From Rhodopseudomonas palustris (GTDB lineage: Bacteria; Pseudomonadota; Alphaproteobacteria; Rhizobiales; Xanthobacteraceae), in NCBI RefSeq assembly GCF_003226555.1, contig NZ_QKQS01000003.1:1-64000 (forward strand): 64,000 bases of DNA, given 5' to 3'. The notes under the pieces were generated by a model. It did not search any database, was not told the origin of the DNA, and was given only the letters and a program-made list of their open reading frames with translations. The position numbers were made by a program, and so were the translations under genes. Shown here in pieces: positions 25,930 through 35,677 of this stretch. Position 1 is the stretch's first letter; the number at the start of each line of letters is the position of its first letter.

Positions 25930-27129
25930 TTATTTCCGTGCCGCGCTGAATGCCGCGAAGCCGCGTTCCAAATCGGCCTTCAAGTCGTCGGTCGATTCCA
26001 GCCCGATATGCAGCCGCAGCGCGGGGCCGCCCGGGTTCCAGGTCGTCGCGGTTCGGTATGACGCGCAGTCGAATGGGATCACCAGGCTTTCGAAGCCGCC
26101 CCACGAATAGCCCATCCCGAACAGCTTGACGGTGTCGAGCAGGGCATCGACGGTCGCCTGCGGGGCATCCTGCAGCACGATCGAGAACAGGCCGGAGGCG
26201 CCGGTGAAGTCGCGCTTCCAGATGGTATGGCCCGGATCGGTATCGAGACCCGGATGCAGCACGCGCTGCACTTCGGGACGGGCGGCGAGCCAGCGTGCCA
26301 TCTCCAGGCCGGCCTGATAGTGCCGGGCGAGCCGCACCTCCAGGGTGCGCAGGCCGCGCAGCGCCAGGAACACGTCGTCCGGCCCGGCGCAGACGCCGAG
26401 CAGCCGGATCGCTTCCGACACCTTCGGCCAAGCCGCGGCATTGGCCGAGATGGTGCCGAACATGATGTCGGAGTGACCGCCGATATATTTGGTCGCGGCC
26501 TGGATCGAAATGTCGACGCCCTGTTCCAGGGAACGATGATACAGCGGGGTCGCCCAGGTGTTGTCGTCGATCACCAGCGCGCCGTGCTGCTTGGCGACCG
26601 CGGCGATCGCCGGAATGTCGGGCATTTCGAATGATTGCGAGCCCGGCGCTTCGACCACCACCACTGCCGTGTTCGGGCGGAAATGCTCGGCGATGCCGGC
26701 GCCGATCAGCGGATCGAAATAGCTGGTCTCGACGCCGAGCCGCTTCAGCATCTGATCGCAGAACAGCCGGGTCGGGCGGTAAGCGTTGTCACAAACCAGG
26801 ACATGGTCGCCGGCCTTGACCACGGCGAGCAGGGCGGTCGAGATCGCCGACACGCCGGACGGGGTGATGCCGACGCCCGCGCACTGTTCGCCTTCGAGCG
26901 CCATCAGCGCCTGCTGCAGCGCCTTGGTGGTCGGGGTGCCGTGCCGCCCATAGGAGTACTCGCCGCGATGGGCGTGCAGGTCGGCAGCGGTCGGGTACAG
27001 CACCGTCGAACCATGCACTACCGGCGGATTGACGAAGCCCTTCTGCGCTGCAGTGTCGCGGCCCGCGGTGACAAGACGGGTCTGCGTGCTGAGCGGCGCG
27101 GATGTCCCGTTGGAGTCGGAAGAGTCCAT
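25930..27129 (-). CDS. metC: Cystathionine beta-lyase-type PLP enzyme (Cys/Met metabolism family)
   Basis: The 399-residue protein belongs to the Cys/Met metabolism PLP family. Features seen are YSYGRHGTPTTKALQQAL (about 58-75), the PLP-contacting VIDDNTWATPLY (about 187-198), and the Schiff-base lysine K214 in AATKYIGGHSD. The C-terminal SWGGFESL pattern is typical of cystathionine beta-lyases, which cleave cystathionine to homocysteine, ammonia and pyruvate. The start is the ATG at 27129; an upstream open stretch to 27411 is non-coding. It is divergent from the amino-acid ABC operon. A related gamma-lyase activity cannot be excluded. Confidence 0.88.
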   Translation of the reverse strand: MDSSDSNGTSAPLSTQTRLVTAGRDTAAQKGFVNPPVVHGSTVLYPTAADLHAHRGEYSYGRHGTPTTKALQQALMALEGEQCAGVGITPSGVSAISTALLAVVKAGDHVLVCDNAYRPTRLFCDQMLKRLGVETSYFDPLIGAGIAEHFRPNTAVVVVEAPGSQSFEMPDIPAIAAVAKQHGALVIDDNTWATPLYHRSLEQGVDISIQAATKYIGGHSDIMFGTISANAAAWPKVSEAIRLLGVCAGPDDVFLALRGLRTLEVRLARHYQAGLEMARWLAARPEVQRVLHPGLDTDPGHTIWKRDFTGASGLFSIVLQDAPQATVDALLDTVKLFGMGYSWGGFESLVIPFDCASYRTATTWNPGGPALRLHIGLESTDDLKADLERGFAAFSAARK

Positions 27130-27238
27130 GAGTGCTCGCTGGTGGTTGGGCCGATGATGACAGCGCAGGGGGGCGTGTGCTTCGGCTACTTCGACGAATG
27201 GGTGTAATAGCAGCTTCTGGAAGATGGCCGTCAACCCC

Positions 27239-27267
27239 TTGACCCGGCGCGCAACTCGTTCTGTGAT
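27239..27267 (+). promoter_or_regulatory. Candidate sigma-70 promoter for aapJQMP
   Basis: TTGACC (27239-27244) and TGTGAT (27262-27267) are separated by 17 bases, with four or more of six consensus bases in each box. The site lies about 190 bases before the aapJ start, within the 326-base divergent region between metC and aapJ. Nothing else is seen in that region. Confidence 0.3.
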
Positions 27268-27455
27268 GCATATCGGTCTGTCTGGGAGGCCGTGCTGGTG
27301 AGCTCGCGAATTGCCGGGCGAGAGTTCTTGCAGCACGGTGCCGGGCAACGGCTGCCGCGCGCGGGCCTTCGGGCGATCGAACGGCGGATCCAATCGGAAC
27401 GCATCGCCCACGGAGCCGATTGAAGCGGCCAGGACATCCCTTGAAAGGTCATTCC

Positions 27456-28472
27456 ATGAAACGTGTATCGCTTGTCGCCGCCCTCGCTGCCGCCGCCGTG
27501 TTTTCGGTATCTTCGGCGGGTGCGCAGACCCTGAAGACGGTCAAGGATCGCGGCATGTTGTCCTGCGGCGTCAGCCAGGGACTGCCCGGATTTTCGGCAC
27601 CCGACGACAAAGGCAATTGGACTGGCCTGGATGTCGATGTTTGCCGCGCGATCGCGGCTGCGATCTTCGACGATCCGAGCAAGGTGAAGTTCGTGCCGCT
27701 GTCGGCCAAGGATCGCTTCACTGCACTGCAGTCCGGCGAAATCGACGTGCTCTCGCGCAACACCACCTGGACGCTGTCGCGCGATACCTCGCTCGGGGTC
27801 AATTTCACCGGCATCAGCTATTATGACGGTCAAGGCTTCATGGCCAAGAAGGCCCTGAAGGTGAACTCCGCGCTGGAACTGAACGGCGCATCGATCTGCG
27901 TGCAGACCGGCACCACCAACGAGCAGAATGTTGCCGACTATTTCAAGGGCAACAACATGAAGTACGAGGTGATCGCCTTCGCCAACGCCGACGAAGCGGT
28001 GAAAGCCTATGAATCCGGCCGCTGCGACGTGTTCACCTCCGACGTCTCGCAGCTCTATGCCCAGCGCCTGAAGCTCGCGACCCCCGCTGATCACATCGTG
28101 CTGCCGGAAGTGATCTCCAAGGAGCCGCTCGGACCGCTGGTTCGCCATGGCGACGACCAATGGTTCGATATCGTCAAGTGGACGCTGTTCGCGATGATCA
28201 ATGCCGAGGAACTCGGCATCACCCAGAAGAACGTCGATGCGATGGCCAAGTCGGACAAGCCCGAGTTGAAGCGGGTGTTCGGTACCGACGGCAACCTCGG
28301 CGAACAGCTCGGCCTGACCAAGGATTGGGTATCCCGGATCATCAAGGCGACCGGCAACTACGGTGAATCGTTCGAGCGCAACGTCGGCGCGGGCTCCAAG
28401 CTGGAGATCGCGCGTGGCCTCAACAAGCTATGGAACAAGGGCGGCATCATGTACGCCCCGCCGATCCGCTGA
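27456..28472 (+). CDS. aapJ: General L-amino acid ABC transporter, substrate-binding protein
   Basis: The 338-residue periplasmic protein has a signal peptide MKRVSLVAALAAAAVFSVSS (cleavage near GAQ). The solute-binding domain begins TLKTVKDRGMLSCGVSQGLPG, then NWTGLDVDVCRAIAAAIF and DVLSRNTTWTLSRD, all typical of AapJ/BztA. It captures polar and other L-amino acids. ATG 27456, with GAAAGG upstream, was preferred over an in-frame ATG 36 bases earlier. It is first in aapJ-aapQ-aapM-aapP, a broad-range system well known in rhizobia. Confidence 0.95.
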   Translation: MKRVSLVAALAAAAVFSVSSAGAQTLKTVKDRGMLSCGVSQGLPGFSAPDDKGNWTGLDVDVCRAIAAAIFDDPSKVKFVPLSAKDRFTALQSGEIDVLSRNTTWTLSRDTSLGVNFTGISYYDGQGFMAKKALKVNSALELNGASICVQTGTTNEQNVADYFKGNNMKYEVIAFANADEAVKAYESGRCDVFTSDVSQLYAQRLKLATPADHIVLPEVISKEPLGPLVRHGDDQWFDIVKWTLFAMINAEELGITQKNVDAMAKSDKPELKRVFGTDGNLGEQLGLTKDWVSRIIKATGNYGESFERNVGAGSKLEIARGLNKLWNKGGIMYAPPIR

Positions 28473-28492
28473 TCGCTCCCAGACCCGCGCCG

Positions 28493-29698
28493 ATGACGAT
28501 CGACGCACGCCCACCACCACCGCAGCTCGCCGCAAAACTGCGGCGGGCGCTGGGCGGCCGCTCTGGCTGGAAAGGGCTGATCGCCCAGGTGCTGTTCGTC
28601 GCGGCGCTGGTCTGGATCGGTTACGAGATCTTCGACAACGCCCGAGACAACCTCGCCAATCAGCGGATCGCCTCGGGCTTCGGCTTCATGTCGCAAACGG
28701 CGGGATTCGGCGTCAGTCAGACCCTGATCCCGTATCAGGAATCCGATAGCTATACCCGGGTGTTCCTGGTCGGCCTGATTAACACGCTGCTGGTATCCGT
28801 CGTCGGCATTTTCTTCGCCACGCTGATCGGATTTGCGGTCGCGCTCGCGCGGCTGTCGCCGAACTGGCTGATCTCCCGGATTGGCGGCGGCTATGTCGAA
28901 ATCGTCCGCAACCTGCCGCTGCTGTTCCAGATCCTGTTCTGGTATCTCGCCGTGCTCGGCGCGCTGCCGTCGCCGCGCCAGAGTGTGTCGGTGATGGATA
29001 GCTTCTTTTTGTCCAACCGGGGCATCGTGGTGCCGCGGCCGGTCGGCGAGGCGGGGCTCGACGGCTTTCTGGTTGCGCTGCTGATCGCTGTGGCCGCAGC
29101 GATTGTGCTACCGCTCTATGCGCGCCGACGGCTGTTTGCGACCGGCAAGCCGTTGCGGGTGTGGCCTTGGGTGCTCGGCCTGTTGATCGGATTGCCACTG
29201 ATCGCCTTCCTGATCTTCGGCAAGCCGTTTTCATTGGAAGTGCCGGTTCTGCGCGGATTCAATTTCGCTGGCGGCGCCCGGCTCGCACCGGAATTCGTGG
29301 CGCTGACGCTGGCGCTGTCGACCTACACGGCCGCTTTCATCGCTGAAGTCGTCCGGGCCGGGATTCTGTCGGTGCATAAGGGACAGATGGAGGCCGGCGC
29401 CTCGCTCGGCCTGTCGCGCTGGCAGACGCTGCGGCTGATCGTGATCCCGCAGGCGCTGCGGGTGATCCTGCCGCCGCTGACCAACCAGTATCTCAACCTG
29501 ACCAAGAACTCGTCGCTAGCGGTGGCGATCGGCTATCCCGACCTGTTTTCGGTGTTCGCCGGCACCACGCTGAGCCAGACCGGGCAGGCGATCGAGGTGA
29601 TCGCGATCACGATGGGCGTGTACCTGCTGATTTCGCTGGTCACCAGCGCGCTGATGAGCCTGTACTCGTGGCGGATCAATCGGAGTATGGGCGCATGA
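28493..29698 (+). CDS. aapQ: General L-amino acid ABC transporter permease AapQ
   Basis: The 401-residue inner-membrane permease has about eight spans. The HisM-type permease core is split by a loop, as usual for AapQ: the first half carries RIGGGYVEIVRNLPLLFQ (about 146-163) and the second the EAA loop EAGASLGLSRWQTLRLIVIP (about 301-320). It is 20 bases downstream of aapJ and overlaps aapM by 4 bases. It would pair with AapM to form the channel, driven by AapP. Confidence 0.95.
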   Translation: MTIDARPPPPQLAAKLRRALGGRSGWKGLIAQVLFVAALVWIGYEIFDNARDNLANQRIASGFGFMSQTAGFGVSQTLIPYQESDSYTRVFLVGLINTLLVSVVGIFFATLIGFAVALARLSPNWLISRIGGGYVEIVRNLPLLFQILFWYLAVLGALPSPRQSVSVMDSFFLSNRGIVVPRPVGEAGLDGFLVALLIAVAAAIVLPLYARRRLFATGKPLRVWPWVLGLLIGLPLIAFLIFGKPFSLEVPVLRGFNFAGGARLAPEFVALTLALSTYTAAFIAEVVRAGILSVHKGQMEAGASLGLSRWQTLRLIVIPQALRVILPPLTNQYLNLTKNSSLAVAIGYPDLFSVFAGTTLSQTGQAIEVIAITMGVYLLISLVTSALMSLYSWRINRSMGA

Positions 29699-31201
29699 GC
29701 GAGCTCGGGTCCGTGACGCCGGTGTTCGTCCGCGGCGAGATGGTGCCGCAGCGGCCGCCGCCGGTCGATCGGCCGGGCGTGCTCGGGCTGATGCGGCAGA
29801 GGCTGTTCAACTCGCCGACCAACATCCTGCTGACCATCATCGGAATCCTGCTGCTGTATTTCACCATCGTGCCGACGGTGAAATTTCTGCTGCTCGACGC
29901 CGTATGGACCGGCTCGAACCGCACCGACTGCCTCGCCGACAAGGTGGGTCATCCGGTCGGGGCGTGCTGGCCGTTTGTGCAGGCCAAGTTCTCGCAATTC
30001 ATCTACGGCTTCTATCCGACCCCGGAGCGTTGGCGAGTCGATCTGGTATTCGCGCTCGGCGCGCTGCTGCTGCTGCCGCTCTTGATCCCGCGCGCACCGG
30101 CCAAAACGATCAACGCCGGCCTATTCTTCATCGCATTTCCGGTGCTGGCGTTCTTTCTGCTATATGGCGGCGGCCTGCAGGGATTCGGAGTGACCTGGAG
30201 CGCCGATTTGGCCAGCGGTCTGGCGGACAACGTCAGCAGTGCCGGACACAAACTCGCCTCCGGCGGAGCGTTCAGCGGCGCGATCGGGCTGGTGCTGCTC
30301 GGCCTCGGTACAGCGCTCGCCTGGCTGAGCTGGCCGCTGGTGGTGCTACGCGATTGGATTCAAGCCTCGTCGCAACCGCTGTGGCTCGATCTTCTGTGCT
30401 CGGCGATCATTGCCACCGCACTGGTGTTCGTTCTGACCGGCGTGCGCAACGGCTGGCGGGCTCTGGCGACCACGGTCGCGACCTTCGTCGGCATCGCAAT
30501 CGTGATCGCGGTGCTTCGTCTGGATCGTGGCGGCCTGCCGATCGTCGATACCAGGATGTGGGGGGGGCCTGCTGGTGACGCTGGTGGTGTCGGTCACCGG
30601 CATTGTCGCCTCGATGCCGATCGGGATTGCGCTGGCGCTCGGCCGCCGCTCGACGATCCCCTTGATCCGGATCTTCTCGGTCGCCTTCATCGAGTTCTGG
30701 CGCGGCGTTCCGCTGATCACGGTGATGTTCTTCGCCACCTACATGCTGCCGTTGTTCCTGCCGGGCAATTTCACCATCGACAATCTGATGCGGGTGCTGA
30801 TCGGCATCGCGCTGTTCGCCGGCGCCTACAATGCCGAGGTGATCCGCGGCGGCCTCAACGCGATCCCGCGTGGTCAGGCGGAAGCGGCGAGCGCACTCGG
30901 GCTGTCGTATTGGAAGACCACAGGACTGATCGTGCTGCCGCAGGCGCTGCGCCACGTCATTCCGGGCCTCGTCAACAGCTTCATCGCGCTGTTCAAGGAC
31001 ACCTCGCTGGTGTCGATCGTCGCGCTGTTCGATCTGCTCGGCCAGCTCCGCGCCGCCTTTGCCGATCCGACCTGGTCGACCCCGACGACGCTGTTCACCG
31101 GTTTTGCATTCACCGGTCTCATCTACTTCGTGTTCTGCTTCGGGATGTCGCGCTATTCGCTGTCGGTCGAACACCGGCTCAACGCGCACCGGCGGACCTG
31201 A
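29695..31201 (+). CDS. aapM: General L-amino acid ABC transporter permease AapM, frameshifted in this sequence
   Basis: The start ATG overlaps the aapQ stop by 4 bases. The first frame runs in sense through about 290 residues (hydrophobic N-terminal half) to TRMWGG at 30556-30567. There a run of eight G (30560-30567) shifts the frame, and the true continuation LLVTLVVSVTGIVASMPIG lies in the next frame, ending at 31201. With seven G the gene would read as one protein of 501 residues, with EAA loop EAASALGLSYWKTTGLIVLP. Unshifted, translation loses the whole permease core and ends at 31224. This may be a sequence error, a true null or slippage. The restored length exceeds that of typical AapM (about 380-400) through extra hydrophobic segments. 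Confidence 0.88.
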
Positions 31202-31216
31202 CGGAAGGATCGATTG

Positions 31217-31957
31217 ATGGCTGACACTCCGATCGTCAGGGTCGCAGGTCTGAATAAATGGTACGGCGAGTTCCACGTGCTGCGCGACATCAACCTCGAG
31301 GTCGCGCGCGGCGAGCGCATCGTGATCTGCGGACCGTCGGGCTCGGGCAAGTCGACGCTGATCCGCTGCATCAATGCGCTGGAGGAGTTTCAGGAAGGCG
31401 ACATCGTGGTCGACGGCATCGATCTCGGGCCGAGCCTGAAGCACGTCGATGCGATCCGCCGCGAAGTCGGGATGGTGTTCCAGAGCTTCAACCTGTTTCC
31501 GCATCTCACCGTGCTGGAGAACTGCACGCTGGCGCCGATCTGGGTCCGCAACGTGCCGAAGAAGGACGCCGAAGCCACCGCGATGAAATATCTCGAGCGG
31601 GTGCGGATTCCCGACAAGGCGGACAAATATCCGGGGCAGATTTCCGGTGGCCAGCAGCAGCGCGTGGCGATCGCGCGGGCGCTGTCGATGAACCCGAAGG
31701 TGATGCTGTTCGACGAGCCGACTTCGGCGCTCGATCCGGAGATGGTCAAGGAGGTGCTCGACACCATGGTCGACCTCGCCGAGGAGGGCATGACCATGCT
31801 GGTGGTGACTCACGAAATGGGCTTTGCCCGCGAGGTCGCCGACCGCGTCGTGTTCATGGATGCCGGTCAGATCATCGAGGCAAACGAACCGGAGCAGTTC
31901 TTCGCCAATCCCCAGCACGCGCGGACCAAGCTGTTCCTCAGCCAGATCCTGCGCTGA
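31217..31957 (+). CDS. aapP: General L-amino acid ABC transporter ATP-binding protein
   Basis: The 246-residue ABC ATPase energises amino-acid import through AapQ/AapM. It has the Walker A motif GPSGSGKST (about 38-46), the Q-loop in [14 protein letters not shown], signature [14 protein letters not shown] (about 152-165), Walker [15 protein letters not shown] and the H-switch VTHEMGFA. The start ATG 31217 has AAGGAT upstream; a TTG directly before it is less likely. It begins 15 bases after aapM and ends the operon. Its sequence is intact despite the aapM frameshift. Confidence 0.95.
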   Translation: MADTPIVRVAGLNKWYGEFHVLRDINLEVARGERIVICGPSGSGKSTLIRCINALEEFQEGDIVVDGIDLGPSLKHVDAIRREVGMVFQSFNLFPHLTVLENCTLAPIWVRNVPKKDAEATAMKYLERVRIPDKADKYPGQISGGQQQRVAIARALSMNPKVMLFDEPTSALDPEMVKEVLDTMVDLAEEGMTMLVVTHEMGFAREVADRVVFMDAGQIIEANEPEQFFANPQHARTKLFLSQILR

Positions 31958-31984
31958 TGTCCGGGTGCCGGATCCGGTCGATGG

Positions 31985-32254
31985 TTATCTGATGATGGTC
32001 GCGCGTGACGAGTAACGCTTGGCGGTGCTGACGGTGAACTGGCCGAACGTCTCCCGAATGCGCTCGGCGGGCGTCATCGCTGCATCGAACCCAAGCGTTG
32101 CGGCAGTGCTCGGCGACGGACGCGGCGCATAGAGCGCGCTGCTGTAGAGCGACCGGTCGAAACGGTAGCTGTCGTTGCCGAACAGGGCATCCGACACGAA
32201 TAGCACAGCAACCGCCGCCACCAGCGTGGTGCCGAAAGACCTGAAATCGGACAT
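31985..32254 (-). CDS. Small hypothetical protein with one N-terminal hydrophobic segment
   Basis: The 89-residue frame begins MSDFRSFGTTLVAAVAVLFV, a signal anchor or signal peptide (about 9-25). A Ser/Ala/Pro-rich part and the C-terminus TPAERIRETFGQFTVSTAKR follow. I recognise no family. An upstream in-frame ATG (32299) would add 15 residues; the inner one was chosen because the signal segment then sits at the N-terminus. It is convergent with aapP. Confidence 0.5.
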   Translation of the reverse strand: MSDFRSFGTTLVAAVAVLFVSDALFGNDSYRFDRSLYSSALYAPRPSPSTAATLGFDAAMTPAERIRETFGQFTVSTAKRYSSRATIIR

Positions 32255-32398
32255 GAGCCGACGCGCTCCTTGTTTTGCGCAAGGATCGGCCGGCGCCATG
32301 AAATTTCAGTTTAATGCGCCGCGTGCCGTTATGGCAGGGTTGGCGGCGGGTTAACGCGGTCGCTCAGGATGTCGTGGCCGCGGCCGCCATGCTCGCGC

Positions 32399-33436
32399 TT
32401 ACGCCTGCTCGAACGGCACCTGGATCGTGCTCTTGGTCTCCATCCAGTCCGGTACCGGCAGGTTCTTGCTGCGCATGAACTCCGGGTTGAACAGCTTGGA
32501 CTGGTAGCGGCTGCCATAGTCGCACAGGATGGTCACGATGGTGTGGCCAGGACCGAGATCCTTGGCGAGACGGATCGCGCCGGCGACGTTGATGCCGCTC
32601 GAGCCGCCGAGGCAAAGGCCTTCATGTTCGAGCAGATCGTAGATCAGCGGCACGGCCTCGCTGTCTTGGATCTGATAGGCGTCGTCGATCTGTGCGCCTT
32701 CGAGATTGGCCGTGACGCGGCCCTGGCCGATACCTTCGGTGATCGAGGAGCCTTCCGACTTCAGCGCGCCGTTCTTGTAGTAGTTGTACAGCGCCGAGCC
32801 CATCGGGTCGGCGAGCACCGCGCGAACCTTCGGATTGAACTGCTTCAGGCCGATCGAGACGCCGGCCAGCGTGCCGCCGGAGCCGACCGCGGCGACGAAG
32901 CCGTCGACCTTGCCATCGGTCTGATTCCAGATCTCCGGCGCGGTGGTCTCGATGTGCGCCTGGCGGTTGGCGACGTTGTCGAACTGATTGGCCCAGATCG
33001 CGCCGTTCGGTTCGGTCTCGGCGAGCTGCGCGGCGAGCCGGCCGGACAGCTTCACGTAGTTGTTGGGATTGGCGTAAGGCACGGCCGGGACTTCGATCAG
33101 CTCGGCGCCGCACAGCCGCAGCATGTCCTTCTTTTCCTGGCTCTGCGTGTTCGGGATCACGATCACGGTGCGGAAGCCGAGCGCGTTGGCGACGAGAGCC
33201 AGCCCGATGCCGGTGTTGCCGGCGGTGCCTTCGACCACGACGCCGCCGGGCCGCAGTGCGCCGCGCTTCACGGCGTCCTGGATGATGAACAGCGCGGCCC
33301 GATCCTTCACCGACTGTCCCGGATTCATGAATTCGGCCTTGCCGAGAATAGTGCAGCCGGTCTGTTCCGACGCGCGCTTCAATTTGATCAGGGGCGTGTT
33401 GCCGATGGCGTCGACGACGTCGTTCTTGATGCTCAT
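32399..33436 (-). CDS. cysK: Cysteine synthase A family PLP enzyme
   Basis: The 345-residue enzyme of the beta-family PLP fold joins O-acetylserine and sulfide to make cysteine. It carries the Schiff-base lysine K44 in NPGQSVKDRAA, the substrate loop GTAGNTGIGLA (usual TSGNTG; here AGNTG) and the phosphate-binding GSGGTLAG (about 197-204). The C-terminus is longer than that of enteric CysK (about 320), ending in FNPEFMRSKNLPVPDW. The first Thr/Ser of the asparagine loop being Ala places it in a subgroup, so cystathionine beta-synthase-like activity is possible. The frame is open upstream to 33682, but the start at 33436 fits the family. Confidence 0.88.
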   Translation of the reverse strand: MSIKNDVVDAIGNTPLIKLKRASEQTGCTILGKAEFMNPGQSVKDRAALFIIQDAVKRGALRPGGVVVEGTAGNTGIGLALVANALGFRTVIVIPNTQSQEKKDMLRLCGAELIEVPAVPYANPNNYVKLSGRLAAQLAETEPNGAIWANQFDNVANRQAHIETTAPEIWNQTDGKVDGFVAAVGSGGTLAGVSIGLKQFNPKVRAVLADPMGSALYNYYKNGALKSEGSSITEGIGQGRVTANLEGAQIDDAYQIQDSEAVPLIYDLLEHEGLCLGGSSGINVAGAIRLAKDLGPGHTIVTILCDYGSRYQSKLFNPEFMRSKNLPVPDWMETKSTIQVPFEQA

Positions 33437-33546
33437 GCTGTCCGGCTGATGACGTTGCGGGCCCTCAAGGTAGGAGACCGCACGACGCGAGACAAGGCAT
33501 GCATGCCGCAGCATTGAGCAATCGCGGCGGCGATGCAGCCGCGCGA

Positions 33547-34776
33547 TCAGCCGGCCTTGGCGAAAACCACCTGACGGACGTCGATGTTGCCGGACAGGAA
33601 ACCGGCTTCGCAATAAGACAGGTAGTATTCCCATAGCCGGCGGAAGCGTTCGTCGAAGCCCTGCGAGGTCAGCTTGGGCCATGCTGCGCGGAAATTGTCT
33701 CTCCAGGTCGCGAGCGTCTTGGCATAATCTTCTCCAAACACGCGCTCGCGCACCACAGGCACACCGAATGTCTCGCCGAGCGTCTTGAGCACGCCGGGCG
33801 AGGGCAGCATCCCGCCCGGAAACACGTAACGCTGGATGAAGTCGACCTCGCGGCGATAGGCCTGGAAGAAGCGGTCCTGGATGGTGATGGCCTGGATTCC
33901 GACCAGACCGCCCGGCATCAGCCGATCGCGCAACTGTGAGAAGTATCTCGGCCAGAATTCTTCGCCGACGGCTTCGATCATCTCGATCGAGGCGATCCGA
34001 TCATAGCGACCGCGTTCGTCGCGGTAATCCTGCAGCTTGATCTCGACCTTGTCTGCGAGCCCGGCCTCGAACATTCGCTTCTGCGCAAAGTCGCGCTGTT
34101 CCCGGCTGATGGTCAGGCCGACGAGGCGGACGTCGAAAGTCTTGGCGGCATATTCGGCGAAGCCGCCCCAGCCGCAGCCGATCTCCAGCACCGACTGGCC
34201 GGGCTTGAGGTCGATCGCTTCGGCGAGGCGCTGATATTTGTTGATCTGCGCCGCGGTCAGATCGTGGGTGTGATCCTCGAACAGCGCCGATGAATAGGTC
34301 ATGCTCGGATCGAGCCAGGCGGAGTAGAACTCGTTGCCGATATCGTAGTGGGCGTAGATGTTCTTCTTCGCCTGCCGCTTGGTGTTGCGGTTGAACCAAT
34401 GCCGCACCATCTGCACGAACCGCATCAACGGATTGTCGCCGAGCATCGCCTGGATGAGCTCGTGATTGACGCAGAACAGATACAGGAATTGGGTGAGATC
34501 TGGCGTGTCCCACTCCCTGTTTAGGTAGGCCTCTGCAATGCCGATGTCGCCGCCATTGATCAGCCGTGACGCAAAGCCGTAGCTGTACAGCCGCATCTCG
34601 GCGGCGGGGCCGGGCTCGGCGCCGCCGAGGCGAAAGCGGCGGCCATCGGGAAGGGTGACGTCGAGCGTCCCGCGCTGCAGCCGCGCGCCGAACGCCAGCG
34701 CCATCCGCACCACGCGCGGCAGATCGGCCACACGGGCTTCGACGTTGTCGGGGGTCAGCGCTACCAACTCGGACAT
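33547..34776 (-). CDS. cfa: Cyclopropane-fatty-acyl-phospholipid synthase family methyltransferase
   Basis: The 409-residue SAM-dependent enzyme modifies unsaturated acyl chains of membrane phospholipids. The N-terminal region (about 20-120) is the lipid-binding part. The methyltransferase core shows NIYAHYDIGNEFYSAWLDPS (about 138-157), SVLEIGCGWGGFAEYAA (about 189-205) and SIEMIEAVGEEFWPRYF. A GTG at 34794 is the alternative start. It is third in a minus-strand group after an FAD protein and DUF1365, an arrangement seen in purple bacteria, where a Cfa homologue can instead make methylated or furan fatty acids. Which product forms here is open. Confidence 0.9.
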   Translation of the reverse strand: MSELVALTPDNVEARVADLPRVVRMALAFGARLQRGTLDVTLPDGRRFRLGGAEPGPAAEMRLYSYGFASRLINGGDIGIAEAYLNREWDTPDLTQFLYLFCVNHELIQAMLGDNPLMRFVQMVRHWFNRNTKRQAKKNIYAHYDIGNEFYSAWLDPSMTYSSALFEDHTHDLTAAQINKYQRLAEAIDLKPGQSVLEIGCGWGGFAEYAAKTFDVRLVGLTISREQRDFAQKRMFEAGLADKVEIKLQDYRDERGRYDRIASIEMIEAVGEEFWPRYFSQLRDRLMPGGLVGIQAITIQDRFFQAYRREVDFIQRYVFPGGMLPSPGVLKTLGETFGVPVVRERVFGEDYAKTLATWRDNFRAAWPKLTSQGFDERFRRLWEYYLSYCEAGFLSGNIDVRQVVFAKAG

Positions 34777-34829
34777 TGTTGTTCCATCGCTCACGCCCAG
34801 CGGAACGGAAGCGACGCCGGGCTCACTGT

Positions 34830-35675
34830 TTATGGATTATAAGCATCGGGCCCGCGGGCTGCAAAGCTGGGCGGTGGCGGTGGTGACGCAGGGCGCGGAA
34901 CGAGCTTGGCGCCCTTGATCCACAGCCGCAGCGCTTCCCAATGAATCGCGGCGATTACCTTCGCCGTCATCAGCGGCAGCGCGAAGAAAGCCCTTAGCAA
35001 CGAGGCGCTCGACAGCGCGCGGCGTGTGCCCGCAAAAGTGGCAGCTAGCACCGGGCCGTCGGCATCCGTCTCGAGAATCCGCAGCCGCACGATGTCGCCG
35101 GGCGGCATGATACGGAAGTGATAGCGCATCGCCATCTCGATGAACGGCGAGACGTAGAACAGTTTGTCCTGCTCCTGCCGCAGACCGGCGGGGCCGAGCT
35201 CGCCGGCGCGGACCGGTAACACGTAAGGATGGATGTCGCCGAAGGTGTTCCGGACTTCGTAGATTACCACCGCCAATGCGCCGGAGGCATCATAGCCGAA
35301 ATAGACCGACAGCGGATTGAAGGTGTAGCCGAGGACCCGCGGGTAGGTCAGCAGCAACACCCTGCCGCCCCGGAGATCGACGCCTTGTGCAGCAGCGCTG
35401 GCCTCGGCGTAGGCGCGCAGCGACGAGCCGTCGCGCGGTCCGTGGTCGGTTTCGTGGAAACTGTACAGCGCGCGCCGGTTGACGCCGAACAGTGGTGAGA
35501 TCCGGTTGGCCTCATCCAGTCGACCGAGGTCGATCAGCAGCGACATCACCCGATATTGGAAGCGGTGCCCGACCGGCTTCAGCCGCGCATGCATCACATC
35601 GCCGACATACAGCGCCGCCGCCGCGGTGGGAGGCGCGCCGATCGCCGAGGAGGTGGAGGCGGTGAGGGGCGCCAT
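34830..35675 (-). CDS. DUF1365 family protein
   Basis: The 281-residue protein matches DUF1365: it begins APLTASTSSA, then ALYVGDVMHARLKPVGHRFQY (about 22-42), a signature with H-R-F-x-Y, then TYPRVLGYTFNPLSVYFGYD (about 110-129) and EVRNTFGDIHPYVLP. It has no signal peptide and perhaps one hydrophobic stretch near the C-terminus. The function is unknown, but the gene is almost always beside a Cfa-like methyltransferase and an FAD oxidoreductase, as here; its start lies two bases after the FAD gene stop. It is therefore probably a partner in fatty-acyl modification. Confidence 0.85.
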   Translation of the reverse strand: MAPLTASTSSAIGAPPTAAAALYVGDVMHARLKPVGHRFQYRVMSLLIDLGRLDEANRISPLFGVNRRALYSFHETDHGPRDGSSLRAYAEASAAAQGVDLRGGRVLLLTYPRVLGYTFNPLSVYFGYDASGALAVVIYEVRNTFGDIHPYVLPVRAGELGPAGLRQEQDKLFYVSPFIEMAMRYHFRIMPPGDIVRLRILETDADGPVLAATFAGTRRALSSASLLRAFFALPLMTAKVIAAIHWEALRLWIKGAKLVPRPASPPPPPSFAARGPDAYNP

Positions 35676-35677
35676 GG

